From positions 2,464,471 through 2,528,470 of the forward strand of contig NZ_CP102275.1 in assembly GCF_025149465.1 (NCBI RefSeq): a DNA stretch of 64,000 nucleotides. The letters are read 5' to 3'. Source of the stretch: Thomasclavelia spiroformis DSM 1552 (GTDB taxonomy: Bacteria; Bacillota_I; Bacilli_A; Erysipelotrichales; Coprobacillaceae). A program made the translations under genes and the position numbers. Under the pieces are notes generated by a model, which was not told where the DNA came from, did not search any database, and was given only the letters and a program-made list of their open reading frames with translations. Below are positions 18,677 to 30,755 of the stretch, piece after piece (position 1 is the first letter of the stretch; each line of letters opens with the position of its first letter).

Positions 18677-20285
18677 ACCTTTTCCTTTCTGTTTAAATTT
18701 TGCTTAGAATTATAAAAATGAATATATATTTTGATTTTTTCTTCTAATAGCAAGATTAACTTAGAAAGACTCTTGTTGACTTTGTATATTTTAGTGATAA
18801 TAATTTACATTTTTCAAACTTTTTTGATACGCTACTTATAACGTTGTATCTACATAAATACAAAAGTATATGCTTTATACAAAACTTATTTCTATTAATG
18901 TTAGTAAATTCAAGTATTGATCACTAATTCTTATGTAAAATACTTCTTTAACATTTTTTTAAATCAATTCTTTTAAAAATACCAATGCTAGTTCGTTTTG
19001 AAACATTCAATCATCATAGAGACATTCTTTGCCTTAAATATAATTTTTGTTAAAATCTAAATACACTACATCTCACATGACTATATTGAAAAATTTGATA
19101 ATGTTGCTTATCTTAAAAATATTACTTCTTTTAATAATAAAAGATTAACTATAAATCTTGATGATTCTAGAAATACTGCTATTACTAAATATAAATAATG
19201 TGATAACCCTTAAAATATATGCCCATTAAACTTATTAAAAATCTTAATTTTTTATTCTCTTTATCTCTAGGATTACATCCACATTAAATAAAACTAATAA
19301 TATACAATACTTTTATTCTAGCATCACGTATAAATTCAAGTTCATATCAATTGTGACAATACAACATTTCCCCAAACAGCATCGTCAAAACAAGACTCTC
19401 ACTCTCTTCATGAATTTATATATCATTGAATACATGTATACAGATTCAGCCACACTCAATCATAATTTTAATAAATGTTAACACGTCTATGATATACACA
19501 AAATAAATAATATAGATGAACATTTATATAAGCTACAGGAACTATTGTTTTCAATATATATCATTCACTTTTCAAATTCTAATAAGTATCAGCCAACTTT
19601 AATAAAATATATTAATTCCTATATAGTTAGCTTTCTAAAATAAAATGGCACACCTAAAATCTAGTTTTCTATATATAAAATATATTGCACAGATTTCTTA
19701 ACCCATTGTACCACTTTAATATTTCGTTTTATCTGCTTCCCCGACATTTTTATATTAAAGCATTTAAAAAACAAACTATGACAAATTTCCCGGACAAATC
19801 TGCATTTTTCTCTTCCAAAAGCTTCTGAGCCATGGGCAGGTAAAATAGAAATATTATAAGTCTACTATATCAAAAAAAAAACAAATCAACAATAAATAAT
19901 ACTACTTTTTTATTATTTTATTATTTTTTTATTAAAAAATTACCTATTTTTAAAAGTTATTGCTTACATTATTACGCAAAAAAATGTAAAAATATTATTT
20001 TAAGTTTTATCTATTTAAGACAATATGTAGCTAAAAATAGTTCAATTTTATTTAATCATCATTCCATTCTTGATGATTATATCTCAAATCCTTAAATAAA
20101 AATCAAATATACTTTTTATTTTATAATTGTATAAATATTTTGTATTTGACATACTACACCTGAATGTAAAGTTATCTGAATTAGTAATAGCTGTTATGGC
20201 TAATGTAATCGTTTATTACATATGCAAATAGCTAGATAGACACTTATAACAATAACCAGCCTAGTGATAAACCACTCTAAAAGTT
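18677..20285. other. Gene-free AT-rich region upstream of the S8 protease
   Basis: About 1.6 kb with no convincing gene on either strand. One 38-codon open stretch on the plus strand (about 19082-19198, ending KYK and a stop) lacks a start codon and ribosome binding site and may be the tail of an eroded gene; I do not recognise it. The rest is stop-rich, with several poly-A/T tracts near 19870-20000. The part next to the protease should contain its promoter and any regulatory sites, but I could not assign a clear -35/-10 pair with confidence. Confidence 0.5.
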
Positions 20286-20319
20286 AAAAAAGGTTAGAGC
20301 TACCACTCTAACCTTTTTT
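20286..20319 (-). terminator. Terminator downstream of lysS
   Basis: A perfect hairpin, AAAAAGGTTAGAG with CTCTAACCTTTTTT around a six-base loop. Both strands end in T runs, so it can terminate lysS and anything coming from the left. It lies about 100 bases past the lysS stop. Confidence 0.9.
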
Positions 20320-20420
20320 CATTGACATAATGTCATCTAATTTATGAATAGACTATAGCATATAATCTACTTAATTTCAAGTATGCTTATTTTTGGCTAT
20401 TTTATACTTTCTAATTCAAA

Positions 20421-21920
<1,500 letters not shown>

Positions 21921-21927
21921 CTAAATA

Positions 21928-22188
21928 TAAAAAACTTCCATCCCAAAGGGACGAAAGTATCGTGGTACCACCCTATTTCATTAATAAGTCACCTTATTAA
22001 CCTCATTAACTATCAAATAATAGTCTTGCCTGTAACGTGGCTCACGTTATCTAATCAATTTAAATATCCTAGATACAGCTCCTAGTCTTTTTTCATTATA
22101 CCTATCATTATCTCTTTCCACCAGCCGAGACTCTCTAGAATGATCAAAATACAATTACTCCTCTATTCATCGCCTTTATTCATCATTG
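21928..22188 (-). promoter_or_regulatory. T-box leader of lysS
   Basis: The minus strand carries AGGGTGGTACCACG (21961-21974), the invariant T-box that pairs with the tRNA acceptor end, followed by a terminator hairpin ACTTTCGTCCC/GGGATGGAAGT and a T run at 21928-21958. The upstream ~200 bases contain a GGCTGGTGG-like Stem I element and A-rich loops that could hold an AAA lysine specifier, which I could not place exactly. This is a tRNA-sensing transcription antitermination switch. Confidence 0.92.
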
Positions 22189-22190
22189 TA

Positions 22191-22220
22191 ATCTTAACTT
22201 ATATTATATATATTGTCAAT
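22191..22220 (-). promoter_or_regulatory. Promoter of the lysS T-box transcript
   Basis: Minus strand TTGACA (22215-22220), an 18-base spacer, then TAAGAT (22191-22196). It lies just upstream of the T-box leader. The -35 is perfect, the -10 is moderate. Confidence 0.6.
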
Positions 22221-22282
22221 ATCAATCTTTCTAAACTAATTATTTTAATCCATAAATAAAAAGCCTTATCTATGTAAGACTT

Positions 22283-23701
22283 CTATTTAATATGATCAAT
22301 AATATGTCGTGCTACAATAATACCATTTGCACCAGCTTGAGCTAATCCTCTTGTTAAACCAGCACCATCACCGGCAACATATAAATCATCAATTTCACAT
22401 TCAAAACCTTCTCGAACTTTTGGACGAGCTGAATAAAATTTTGCTTCAACTCCGTATAATAAAGTATGTTCATTGGCAATACCAGGTGTTACTTTATCTA
22501 ATGCTTCAATCATTTCTATGATTGATTTCATCGTGTTATAGGGCAAAACTAAACCTAAATCACCAGGAACAGCTTCTTTAAGAGTTGGAACAGTATAACC
22601 TTCTTTTAAACGTTTTTCTGTTGTTCTTCTACCTCTTTTGATATCACCATATCTTTGAACCATTACAGAACCATTTGATAATTTATTTGCTAAACGACTT
22701 ACCTCATGAGCAAATTCATTTGGTTCATTAAAAGGTTCACTAAATGTATGAGATACTAATAAAGCAAAATTAGTATTTTTACTTCCTAATTTAGGATCAT
22801 GATAAGCGTGTCCATTAGCTAACATTGTTCCACTATGATTTTCAATTACAACATGTCCTGATGGATTTGAACAAAATGTTCTTACTTTAGTTCCAACACT
22901 TGTATTATATATAAATTTACCCTCATATAAACTATTATTAATTTCTTCCATAACAATATTACTTGTTTCCACTCGAACCCCAATATCAACTTGATTATTA
23001 TAAAGTTCTAAGCCATGTTTTTTCAATACTTTTGTCAACCAAGCTGAACCATCACGTCCTGGTGCTAAAACAACTTTTTTAGCATTAATTACTTCACCGT
23101 TTTCTAAAATTACACCTTTAGCATGATTATCTTCTACTAAAACCTCTTTAACAGCTGTTTTAAACAACATATCAATATGTTCTTTTAATTTAGTAGACAT
23201 TTCTGTCATTATTCTTAAATTTTCTTCAGTTCCTAAATGACGAACTTTAGCTCTAAGCAATTTTAATCCAACAGCATATCCACGATGTTCAATTTCTTTG
23301 ACCTTATCTGTTGTAGGATCTGTAATTTCCTTAGTTGCACCATGTTTTAAATAAAGATTATCGACATATTGAATAATATCTTCTACTTCATCTGTAGATA
23401 AATAGTCAGTTAACCAACCACCGAATTCACTAGTAATATTGAATTTGCCATCAGAATATGCACCAGCTCCTCCAAATCCTGCAGTAATTGAACATGCTGG
23501 TAAACATCCAGGCTCATTGTTTTTTATAATCGGACATGATTTTATTTTCTTTTCTTTAATTGGACAATGACGATTCATTACATCTTGTCCTTTATCTATA
23601 AGCAATACTTTCAATTCTGGTTGTTTTAGATATAATTCATAACAAGCCATAATTCCTGCTGGACCAGCTCCAACAACCACAACATCATAATTTTTGTTCA
23701 T
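22283..23701 (-). CDS. FAD-dependent oxidoreductase (NAD(P)/FAD family)
   Basis: A 472-residue flavoprotein. The N-terminus is a Rossmann dinucleotide fold, VVVVGAGPAGIMA at residues 7-19, followed by a CPIKEKKIKSCPIIKNNEPGC segment with several cysteines and the FGGAGAYSDGKFN block typical of a family of uncharacterised dehydrogenases related to YlcE/aminoacetone-type FAD proteins. KVVLAPGRDGSAWL marks the second FAD motif and LYVAGDGAGLTRGLAQAGANG near the C-terminus closes the FAD site. The substrate is unknown. It is a single gene transcribed from the minus strand, with a GGAGCG site just before the ATG. Confidence 0.85.
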   Translation of the reverse strand: MNKNYDVVVVGAGPAGIMACYELYLKQPELKVLLIDKGQDVMNRHCPIKEKKIKSCPIIKNNEPGCLPACSITAGFGGAGAYSDGKFNITSEFGGWLTDYLSTDEVEDIIQYVDNLYLKHGATKEITDPTTDKVKEIEHRGYAVGLKLLRAKVRHLGTEENLRIMTEMSTKLKEHIDMLFKTAVKEVLVEDNHAKGVILENGEVINAKKVVLAPGRDGSAWLTKVLKKHGLELYNNQVDIGVRVETSNIVMEEINNSLYEGKFIYNTSVGTKVRTFCSNPSGHVVIENHSGTMLANGHAYHDPKLGSKNTNFALLVSHTFSEPFNEPNEFAHEVSRLANKLSNGSVMVQRYGDIKRGRRTTEKRLKEGYTVPTLKEAVPGDLGLVLPYNTMKSIIEMIEALDKVTPGIANEHTLLYGVEAKFYSARPKVREGFECEIDDLYVAGDGAGLTRGLAQAGANGIIVARHIIDHIK

Positions 23702-23959
23702 TTGATCGCTCCGTTCTGGGTTTTATGCTAACCCTACTAATTATAATCAATATTTTTTTTAATTTCAATATTTTATAATTAACAAGATAAAAACTTACAT
23801 TATTAAATATTTGCATTTGTATATTTTTTTTACAAAAGTACATATTATATTTTATAATTCATTTTTATAATAACATTTACACATTTAATTAATCATGATA
23901 ATATAGAAAAAGTGTGCTTGAAAAGCACATTAAATTAATTTAAGAAAGGATGTTGAAAT

Positions 23960-25363
23960 ATGCAAAATTTTCTTAGCATATTAAATGAATTCTTATATAG
24001 CAATATTTTAATTTTGTTACTTGTAGTAACAGGTTTATATTTTTCAATAAAAACCAAATTTGTGCAATTTAGATTATTTCCTGAAGGTATTCGTTTATTA
24101 AAGGAAAAATCAAAACATGAAAACAGTGTTTCATCATTTCAAGCTTTGATGATTTCTACTGCTTCAAGAGTTGGTACAGGTAATATTGCTGGTGTTGCTA
24201 CTGCTTTAGCTGCAGGTGGCCCTGGTTCTATTTTTTGGATGTGGCTAACTGCTTTTATTGGAGGTGCTAGTGCTTTTATTGAGTCAACTTTAGCTCAAGT
24301 ATATAAAGAAAAAGATGGCGAGGCTTTTAGAGGAGGGCCAGCTTATTATATTGAAAAAGCTTTAAAGAAACGTTGGTTAGGAATTGTTTTTTCTTGTCTA
24401 TTGATTGCTTGTTTTATTTTTGGTTTTAATCCACTGCAAGCTTATAATGTTAGTAGTGCGGTTGAATATTATTTTGAAAATAATCAAGTAGTAAGTGTTA
24501 TTATCGGTATTATTTTAGCTCTTATAACTGCATTAGTTATCTTTGGTGGTGTACATCGAATTGGAATTATTAGTTCCACTGTTGTTCCAATTATGGCTGT
24601 TTTATATATATTGATAGGGCTATATATTACACTTACTAATATTGATAAACTTCCTACAATTTTTGCTGATATATTTAGTCAAGCATTTGATTTTAATGCT
24701 ATAATTGGTGGGTTTAGTGGTTCTTGTGTAATGTATGGAATAAAAAGAGGTTTATTTTCAAATGAAGCAGGAATGGGTTCAGCTCCAAATGCTGGAGCTA
24801 CTGCTGATGTTTCTCATCCTGTTAAACAAGGACTAGTTCAAACCATTTCTGTTTTCATTGACACTATTTTAATTTGTTCTACTACAGCATTTATGTTATT
24901 AAATTATGGAACAGATTCAGGATTAACAGGTATGCCATATGTTCAACAAGCAATTTTTGTAGAGATTGGTGAGTATGGTATACACTTTATAACAATTTCA
25001 ATATTTTTATTTGCTTTTTCATCTTTAATTGGAAATTATTGTTATGCTGAAAGTAATCTAAAATTTATTATTAATAATAAAAAGATTTTATTTATTTTTA
25101 GAATTATTACTATCATTGTTATTTTCCTTGGAGCGCAAGCTAATTTTAATACTATTTGGAATTTAGCCGATATATTAATGGGCTTTATGGCTATTTTAAA
25201 TATTATCGTAATTTTATTTCTTGGCAAGATTGCTATTAAATGTTTAAATGATTATTGCTGTCAAAAGAAATCTAATATAGATCCTGTTTTTAACCCAGAA
25301 AAATTAAATATAAAAGGAACTACATATTGGAATGAAATTAATTTAAAAAAACAAAAAAATTAA
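23960..25363 (+). CDS. Sodium:alanine/glycine symporter (AGCS family)
   Basis: A 467-residue inner-membrane transporter with about eleven hydrophobic segments. Family signatures: SRVGTGNIAGVATALAAGGPG near residue 75, which forms the sodium and substrate site, GGASAFIESTLAQVYKEK, and GLFSNEAGMGSAPNAGATA near 270. It imports alanine or glycine with sodium. AAGAAAGGATG lies upstream of the ATG. No glycine riboswitch is visible in the leader; only a small hairpin at about 23913-23930. It is followed by an independent strong terminator. Confidence 0.93.
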   Translation: MQNFLSILNEFLYSNILILLLVVTGLYFSIKTKFVQFRLFPEGIRLLKEKSKHENSVSSFQALMISTASRVGTGNIAGVATALAAGGPGSIFWMWLTAFIGGASAFIESTLAQVYKEKDGEAFRGGPAYYIEKALKKRWLGIVFSCLLIACFIFGFNPLQAYNVSSAVEYYFENNQVVSVIIGIILALITALVIFGGVHRIGIISSTVVPIMAVLYILIGLYITLTNIDKLPTIFADIFSQAFDFNAIIGGFSGSCVMYGIKRGLFSNEAGMGSAPNAGATADVSHPVKQGLVQTISVFIDTILICSTTAFMLLNYGTDSGLTGMPYVQQAIFVEIGEYGIHFITISIFLFAFSSLIGNYCYAESNLKFIINNKKILFIFRIITIIVIFLGAQANFNTIWNLADILMGFMAILNIIVILFLGKIAIKCLNDYCCQKKSNIDPVFNPEKLNIKGTTYWNEINLKKQKN

Positions 25364-25533
25364 ATAATTATTTAAAAATAAAAAGAGTAGATTGTTTTTA
25401 CTCAATAATAGATAACTAAAAATAAAAGATTTATACTTGTCAATCATTTAATAAGTCTCTATTTAACATCTATCCTAAAGTAAGAAGAAATCCATAAGTC
25501 AATGTAATCATTAAGTTAAGGAAATAACATTAT

Positions 25534-25568
25534 GGACACTGATACAAAATATCAGTGTCCTCTTTTTT
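25534..25568 (+). terminator. Strong intrinsic terminator after the AGCS transporter
   Basis: A perfect 11-bp stem GGACACTGATA/TATCAGTGTCC with a five-base loop followed by TCTTTTTT. It is about 170 bases after the symporter stop codon. Confidence 0.88.
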
Positions 25569-26130
25569 ATTTAAAATTGCTAACATTTAAAAAAGTTTAA
25601 ATCATTGTATTATAACATTAAATAATTCTCATTCTCTTTTCGTTGAAAATCTCAATACTGAGTTTATCCTAAATTGTAAACTTAATTTCTCTACTATTAT
25701 CAATCATATCATTTGTATGGAAACTGATTCTTTGAAAGATAAATTATTAAAACTGAATGATTATTCTATTGATACTCTTACTGCTTTAGCTTGTATACAG
25801 GCCAGAAATAAAATTAAGATTAATGTTTTTAAATTTCTTTTTGATAATTTTATTAAAAAGACAAACTTATAAAGGTTATTGTCTTTTAGCTATTGATGGA
25901 AGTGAAGAACCTATCGATAATACTTTTTATGACAAGGAAACAACTCTTTTAAAAAGCTAACTATATAAAAATCAAGAGTTTTTGATGAAAAAGTCTGAAA
26001 ATAATAAGCTTCCTGATTTTATGAATCAACTAGTAAAGTTCTTTAAAAAGTGAATATGTATTTGTAGTTTTTGGGCATGATGAAAACTACCTTGAAAAAG
26101 GTATTTTTAAAATTTGCATATGGCTATTTA

Positions 26131-27315
26131 CTATCTCAGGAGTTCAGGGTCAAACTGCTGACCTGTAGTTAATAGATGATAAATGATTCTAAGCAACTTT
26201 CTTACACAATGTCCCTGAGCACAACGATGTCCCTTGCCTTGAGAAAGCTTCAATTGATAATACTGTTTGAATACTGGATTATTGTTGATCACAGGCAGTA
26301 TGATTTGATATAAGGTCTTTCTCAAGTATTTAGATCCTTTCTTTGTAATAGCGGTATGCTGTGCAGTAAACTGACTGGATTCATAATGCAAAGGAGCGAC
26401 TCCTGCAAATTTAATGATTTTTCTTGCGCTGGAGTAGTTGCTTATCTCTCCTAATTCGGCTAAAATAGAGGTACCAGAGAAATGAGAAATTCCTGGGATA
26501 CTTAGGATAGGAGAGTTGTTTTGAACAGAGAACTCTTCTATTTTTTTATCTATTTCAGCGATTTGATCATGAATAAGTTCAATTTGACTAATGAGATGCT
26601 TGATTTGAATCACTTCTGCAGATGAAGAAATGCCTATAGAAGATTTGGCACACTCTTTAAGTTTTTCAGCGGTCAGAGAGATACGACCACCTCTGCCTTT
26701 GATGTCAAAACATTTACGAATGGTTCTGATATCAGCACTGGCGATATTTTCAGCACTGCCAAATGTTTTAAGTACATTCATGTAGACAGTACCATACTTG
26801 CACTTGAATAGACTATTAAACTCGGGAAACACAACATCAATGCATTTTTGTAAACGATTTGTATAGACGTTTATTTCCTTTTTTAAATTATGATGATGTC
26901 TAGTCAGCTGTTTTTGTTCATAAAGGTCGAAACTGTCAACCTTTGTAATACGATACTGTTTCTTACGTTTGGGGGTATCTAAGACGTCGCAAATAGTCAG
27001 CGTATCAAGTTTGTCATTTTTCGTGATACCACCTTGGAGCTTGCGCGTGAAATCGGTCGTTTTGGGATTGATCAAGGCAACAGTAAAACTTTGATCTAAG
27101 AGATACTTTAACAAAGCAAAATGATAATGTCCGGTATCTTCCATACCAATCAAGACAGAAGATTTAGAATAAGGTTTAAGTTTTTGAACAAGAAAATCAA
27201 ATCCTTCTTTATTGTTGGCAAAAGAAGTAGGCGAAATAATAAGTTCACCTGTATCTTTATCCATGATGCAAAAGAAGTGTCTGTTTTTTCCAATATCGAT
27301 TCCAACTAACTTCAT
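26131..27315 (-). CDS. IS110-family transposase
   Basis: A 394-residue DEDD transposase. The N-terminal RuvC-like domain begins with VGIDIGKNRHFF (first Asp) and contains GMEDTGHYHFALLKYL (second acidic residue) and NPKTTDFTRK, NDKLDTLTICDVL (later acidic residues). A central coiled region follows. The C-terminal Tnp20 domain has SIPGISHFSGTSILAELGE with the essential serine region and KFAGVAPLHYESSQ. These enzymes are guided by a structured bridge RNA made from the element's own non-coding end. AGGAAAGGATG lies upstream of the ATG. No frameshift or missing motif is visible, so the protein is potentially active. Confidence 0.94.
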   Translation of the reverse strand: MKLVGIDIGKNRHFFCIMDKDTGELIISPTSFANNKEGFDFLVQKLKPYSKSSVLIGMEDTGHYHFALLKYLLDQSFTVALINPKTTDFTRKLQGGITKNDKLDTLTICDVLDTPKRKKQYRITKVDSFDLYEQKQLTRHHHNLKKEINVYTNRLQKCIDVVFPEFNSLFKCKYGTVYMNVLKTFGSAENIASADIRTIRKCFDIKGRGGRISLTAEKLKECAKSSIGISSSAEVIQIKHLISQIELIHDQIAEIDKKIEEFSVQNNSPILSIPGISHFSGTSILAELGEISNYSSARKIIKFAGVAPLHYESSQFTAQHTAITKKGSKYLRKTLYQIILPVINNNPVFKQYYQLKLSQGKGHRCAQGHCVRKLLRIIYHLLTTGQQFDPELLR

Positions 27316-27600
27316 GATAAAACATCCTTTCCTAATAGATTATGTGAAATGGTATCCACAACACTTAGACCACAAAACCTGGTGCAAAATAGGAATTCAA
27401 GACTCATCTAACTCATCATTGTTTAGGAATAAGGTGTGGTAAGATCCTTTCTAAAGTAGTCAAGCCACAAGGAAAAAAATACAAATCTACATTCACATAT
27501 TCAATATTTTACAGAATAACTTAAACGTCATCAACCACGGATAAACAAGGTTGATAGAAAGGAGAAGGTATACTGTAGATGACTATTAAATGAGTCAATT
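27316..27600 (-). ncRNA. Candidate bridge RNA region of the IS110 element
   Basis: The ~285 bases upstream of the transposase are non-coding and contain several short complementary blocks on the minus strand, for example GGTTGATGACG near the distal end and GTGGCTTGAC/AGGATCTTACCACACC in the middle. In IS110-group elements this is where the bridge (seeker) RNA is encoded, which specifies target and donor DNA. The placement is by family rule. I have not derived a folded structure or the guide loops. Confidence 0.4.
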
Positions 27601-28588
27601 ACAATATACCAGGGAAAAATATGTCATATTAAGCCTTTCACATCAATGCATATTACTTACTATCTTTTGGAGTATACTTATGTCGATAGTACTAGAAAAA
27701 TAAATAAAAATCGTACTTTTAATGACCTTGTTGATAGATATAAAGGTCCTAAAGCCATATTCATAGCTAACAGTGGTCATAAATCCTATAATAATTTTGA
27801 GCATGTTGTCAATTCAATAAATAACTACCTTATACAAATTAGGAATATAACTTACAACAGTAGTATAATGAGTAGTTTTGAGCCATATTCTGATACTGAT
27901 AAATTTTATATGAATATTTCAAGAATACTGACAATTAAACAAATGAAATCAAGGAAAATCCGCAAATATATAGATTTTTGGCTTCTAAGTGCAACTTTAA
28001 TTATCTAAGTAAAGAAAAACTATTCTATAATTTTTGATATAGAATAGTAAGAATAAAGATAACTGAAGATACATATAAAAATGTGTCATAACAAATCTTG
28101 ATAGAGATGAATTTTCTATAGAAAATATAAATGAGCTTTATAATAAAAGATGGGAAATAGAAACATCATCGGACAAATTAAATATGTAATAAGTTTACAT
28201 GCATTACATTAAAAAAAGGAAACTTATCAAACAAGAAATATATGCAAGATTATTACTTTATAATTTTTGTCAAAGAATTGTACAGGATATAAAAATAAAG
28301 AACAAGAGGACAAAATATACATATCAGGTCAAATATCATACATCATAAGAAGATTTTAAAACAAAAAAATGAGTGAAAAAAACACTCATTGAGAACCTGA
28401 TAGTCAAAAAGATACTTCCTATCCAACTAAGAAGAACAAACACACGCCATGTTTCCGCCAAGAAAGTCGTATGCTTCAACTATAGGTTTAATTAACATAT
28501 GACTATTATATACCTATGAAAAAGCAATTTCAAAACTGTATTTTTTGCGTACATAGAATAAAGGCATAAGTATATTCCTTTTTAATAT

Positions 28589-28864
28589 TTAACATTTATT
28601 TAATTGTTCTTCTAATTTTTCTATTTTTTCTTTTAAATTAATAATTTTTTTAATTATTTCTTCAGTCTCTTTATCAAAAATATTATCCTTACAACACATT
28701 TCATAATATACTTTTCCTAATTCAATAAATTGTTTATCCAAATCAGCTTGAGTACTTTTGATACTTATTTTTATCTTTGCTGTATCAGCCAATTCTGAAG
28801 ATTTTTCAATTGTTTTTTCTGTAAATTTTGCTGCTTTTTTAGTTAAATCATCAAATAAAGCCAT
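28589..28864 (-). CDS. Small helical protein of unknown function
   Basis: A 91-residue, almost entirely helical protein: an amphipathic N-terminal segment (LFDDLTKKAAKFTEKTIEKSSELAD) and a C-terminal coiled coil (EEIIKKIINLKEKIEKLEEQL). It resembles the N-terminal part of small Firmicutes proteins in which such helices precede a zinc ribbon, with an IELGKVYYE motif in the middle, but the zinc ribbon is missing here. A GGAGATAT site precedes the ATG. It is a stand-alone gene. The function is unknown. Confidence 0.7.
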   Translation of the reverse strand: MALFDDLTKKAAKFTEKTIEKSSELADTAKIKISIKSTQADLDKQFIELGKVYYEMCCKDNIFDKETEEIIKKIINLKEKIEKLEEQLNKC

Positions 28865-29284
28865 ATCTATATCTCCTTTTCAATCATATAATATTTTACC
28901 TAATAAATTTAATATTTAGAATATAAAATAAGTATATTTAATTATATCAAATTATAAATAATAATACTATATAATCAGTAAATAACAATTAGGCTAATAG
29001 AAAGATAATTATTATTATATTAAAGTTAAATATTTTTAGCTTATTTTTGTTATCAGTATTCATTTTATATAAAACATCTAAATTCCCTTTTAAATACAAA
29101 TAAGAGCAAAATATTCATTTAAATTAATTTGCTCTTATAATTATAATCCGTTATTTACATATTAAATTTTATTGCATAAAACAGAACTTTTCTATAAAAT
29201 TATTTAAATAATTTTTAGTTAAAGTTTAAATATTTATATTGAAATATATATTTTGTTAGGTAGTATACTTAATAAAATTTGTAA
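28865..29284. other. Intergenic AT-rich DNA with one inverted repeat
   Basis: No gene seen. An inverted repeat AAGAGCAAA/TTTGCTCTT lies at 29102-29138, about 150 bases beyond the ATP-binding gene of the amino-acid transporter; it has only weak T runs and might be a terminator for that operon. The part next to 28864 should hold the promoter of the small helical protein. Confidence 0.4.
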
Positions 29285-30037
29285 TTAAGCAATACATGAA
29301 CTTAGAGATTTTCGATGCAAAAAATTCTTAACACGCTCATGCTTAGGATGTTCAAAAATTTGTTCTGCCGTTCCATCTTCTAAAATAATTCCTTTGTCCA
29401 TAAATATAATCCTTGAAGAAACATCTTTAGCAAATGATATCTCATGAGTTACAACAACCATAGTCAAACCTTCATTAGCAAGTTCTCTAATAATATTCAA
29501 TACATCATCAACCATTTCTGGATCCAATGCACTTGTTGGCTCATCAAATAAAATAACATCTGGATGCATGCACAATGATCTTGCTATAGCAACTCTTTGT
29601 TTTTGACCTCCTGATAATTGAGTACTCATTTTATTTTTAAATTCTTCCATTCCTACCTTTTTTAAATATTTTAAAGCTGTTATATAAGCTTCATTTTTGC
29701 TCTTTTTAAGTACAATTCTTTGTCCTATCATACAGTTTTCTAAAACTGTTAAATTGTTAAAAAGATTAAAACTTTGAAAAACCATACCAACATTAGCACG
29801 ATATTTATTTACATTATATACTTGAGTTTCAATATTTTCATTTTTATAAAATATTTTTCCATCATCAGGTTTTTCTAATAAATTGATACATCTTAATAAA
29901 GTACTTTTTCCTGATCCACTTGATCCTAGAATACTTATAACTTCTCCTTTATAAATATCAAATTTAATATCTTTCAATACTTCCTGTTGACCAAAATTTT
30001 TCTTTAAATGTTGAATTTCAATTATTTTTTCAGCCAT
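29285..30037 (-). CDS. Amino-acid ABC transporter ATP-binding protein
   Basis: A 250-residue polar-amino-acid ABC ATPase (GlnQ/ArtP/HisP-like). Walker [11 protein letters not shown]-loop [15 protein letters not shown], signature [15 protein letters not shown], Walker [15 protein letters not shown], switch VVTHE. All functional residues are present. It overlaps the permease gene by one base (TAATG), so the two are translationally coupled. It powers uptake by the membrane protein and lipoprotein encoded just upstream. Substrate specificity cannot be read from the sequence. Confidence 0.94.
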   Translation of the reverse strand: MAEKIIEIQHLKKNFGQQEVLKDIKFDIYKGEVISILGSSGSGKSTLLRCINLLEKPDDGKIFYKNENIETQVYNVNKYRANVGMVFQSFNLFNNLTVLENCMIGQRIVLKKSKNEAYITALKYLKKVGMEEFKNKMSTQLSGGQKQRVAIARSLCMHPDVILFDEPTSALDPEMVDDVLNIIRELANEGLTMVVVTHEISFAKDVSSRIIFMDKGIILEDGTAEQIFEHPKHERVKNFLHRKSLSSCIA

Positions 30038-30753
30038 TAATATTCCCCCTTAACATGTACCCTACACATTCTTCTTTCAAAATAATTCATAATCAATGAA
30101 GCTATTGTTGTTAAAATTAAATAAATAATCATTGTGATAAAAAATGTTTCTGTATATTGATAAGTTGATCCAGCAATAGATGTAGACTGAAAATAAACTT
30201 CTGTTACACTAATTACATTTAACATTGAACTATCTTTAATATTAATAATTAACTGATTTCCTATAGAAGGAAATGAATTCTTTATAGCTTGTGGTAAAAC
30301 AATTTTTCTAAAAGTTTGTACTGTTGACATACCAATACTTTTAGCTGCTTCAGTCTGCCCAATATCTACAGATTGAATACCAGATCTTATAATCTCAGCC
30401 ATATATGCACCAGTATTAATTGAAATAATAACTAAACCAGCTGTTATCCCTGTCCATCCTAATATTGGTTTTAATAAATAATACAAGAACATTGCTTGTA
30501 CAAGCATTGGTGTCCCTCGAAATACCCAAAGATAAAAGCCTGTAATCAATTTTAATATTTTTTTCAAACTCTTAATAATAACTGGATCTTGTTCATTAAT
30601 TTCAATAGCCCGTATAGTACCAACTAACAAGCCTATTAATAAACCAATTGCAGTTCCTACAATAGCATATAAAACAGTAATCTCTATACCATATAGAAAT
30701 TGCGGAAAATTACTAACAAATATTTCCCATGCTTTATTAAAATCAATACTCAT
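30037..30753 (-). CDS. Amino-acid ABC transporter permease
   Basis: A 238-residue permease of the HisM/GlnP type with about five membrane segments. The family block [19 protein letters not shown] is near residue 92, and the EAA loop that contacts the ATPase is [25 protein letters not shown] (about 150-175). It lies two bases after the binding-protein stop codon and overlaps the ATPase gene. It forms the membrane channel of a polar-amino-acid importer. Confidence 0.92.
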   Translation of the reverse strand: MSIDFNKAWEIFVSNFPQFLYGIEITVLYAIVGTAIGLLIGLLVGTIRAIEINEQDPVIIKSLKKILKLITGFYLWVFRGTPMLVQAMFLYYLLKPILGWTGITAGLVIISINTGAYMAEIIRSGIQSVDIGQTEAAKSIGMSTVQTFRKIVLPQAIKNSFPSIGNQLIINIKDSSMLNVISVTEVYFQSTSIAGSTYQYTETFFITMIIYLILTTIASLIMNYFERRMCRVHVKGEY

Positions 30754-30755
30754 CT

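Larger units (their letters stand above)
25960..27620 (-). mobile_element. IS110-family insertion element (approximate ends)
   Basis: This segment interrupts the IS4 transposase relic: homology to the host transposase stops at about 25955 and resumes at about 27625, with only ~20 residues missing between. It holds an intact IS110 transposase on the minus strand and about 300 bases of non-coding DNA upstream of it. Elements of this family lack conspicuous terminal inverted repeats and target duplications, so exact ends cannot be read by eye. The 150 bases left of the transposase stop codon may include non-IS sequence. Confidence 0.7.
25621..28495 (+). mobile_element. Decayed IS4-family element, split by an IS110-family insertion
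   Basis: Fragments of one transposase can be read in order across this interval. 25621-25872: a helical N-terminus ending LTALACIQARNKIKINVFKFLF; then, shifted by one frame, GYCLLAIDGSEEPIDNTFYDKETT with the first catalytic Asp (to about 25955). After the interruption, 27625-28010: MHITYY..., NDLVDRYKGPKAIFIANSGHKSYN and onwards. Further pieces, in several frames with stops, read TNLDRDEFSIENINELYNKRWEIETS (as TNLDRDEFSIENIN and LYNKRWEIETS), YNFCQRIVQDIK, and KKILPIQLRRTNTRHVSAKK near 28400-28490. Multiple frameshifts and stops show that it is dead. The IS4 assignment rests on the DGS, Y-(2)-R-(3)-E-like YNKRWEIE and tail motifs. Confidence 0.75.

Noticed and set aside
19870..20000. Repetitive A/T tracts that might be a CRISPR or iteron array
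   Set aside because: No regular repeat-spacer period; simple low-complexity AT sequence.
23820..23950. Possible glycine riboswitch upstream of the AGCS transporter
   Set aside because: The conserved glycine aptamer cores are absent; only one small hairpin is visible.
27121..27442. Plus-strand frames over the IS110 transposase start
   Set aside because: Antisense to the transposase and the putative bridge RNA region, with no ribosome site or known domain.
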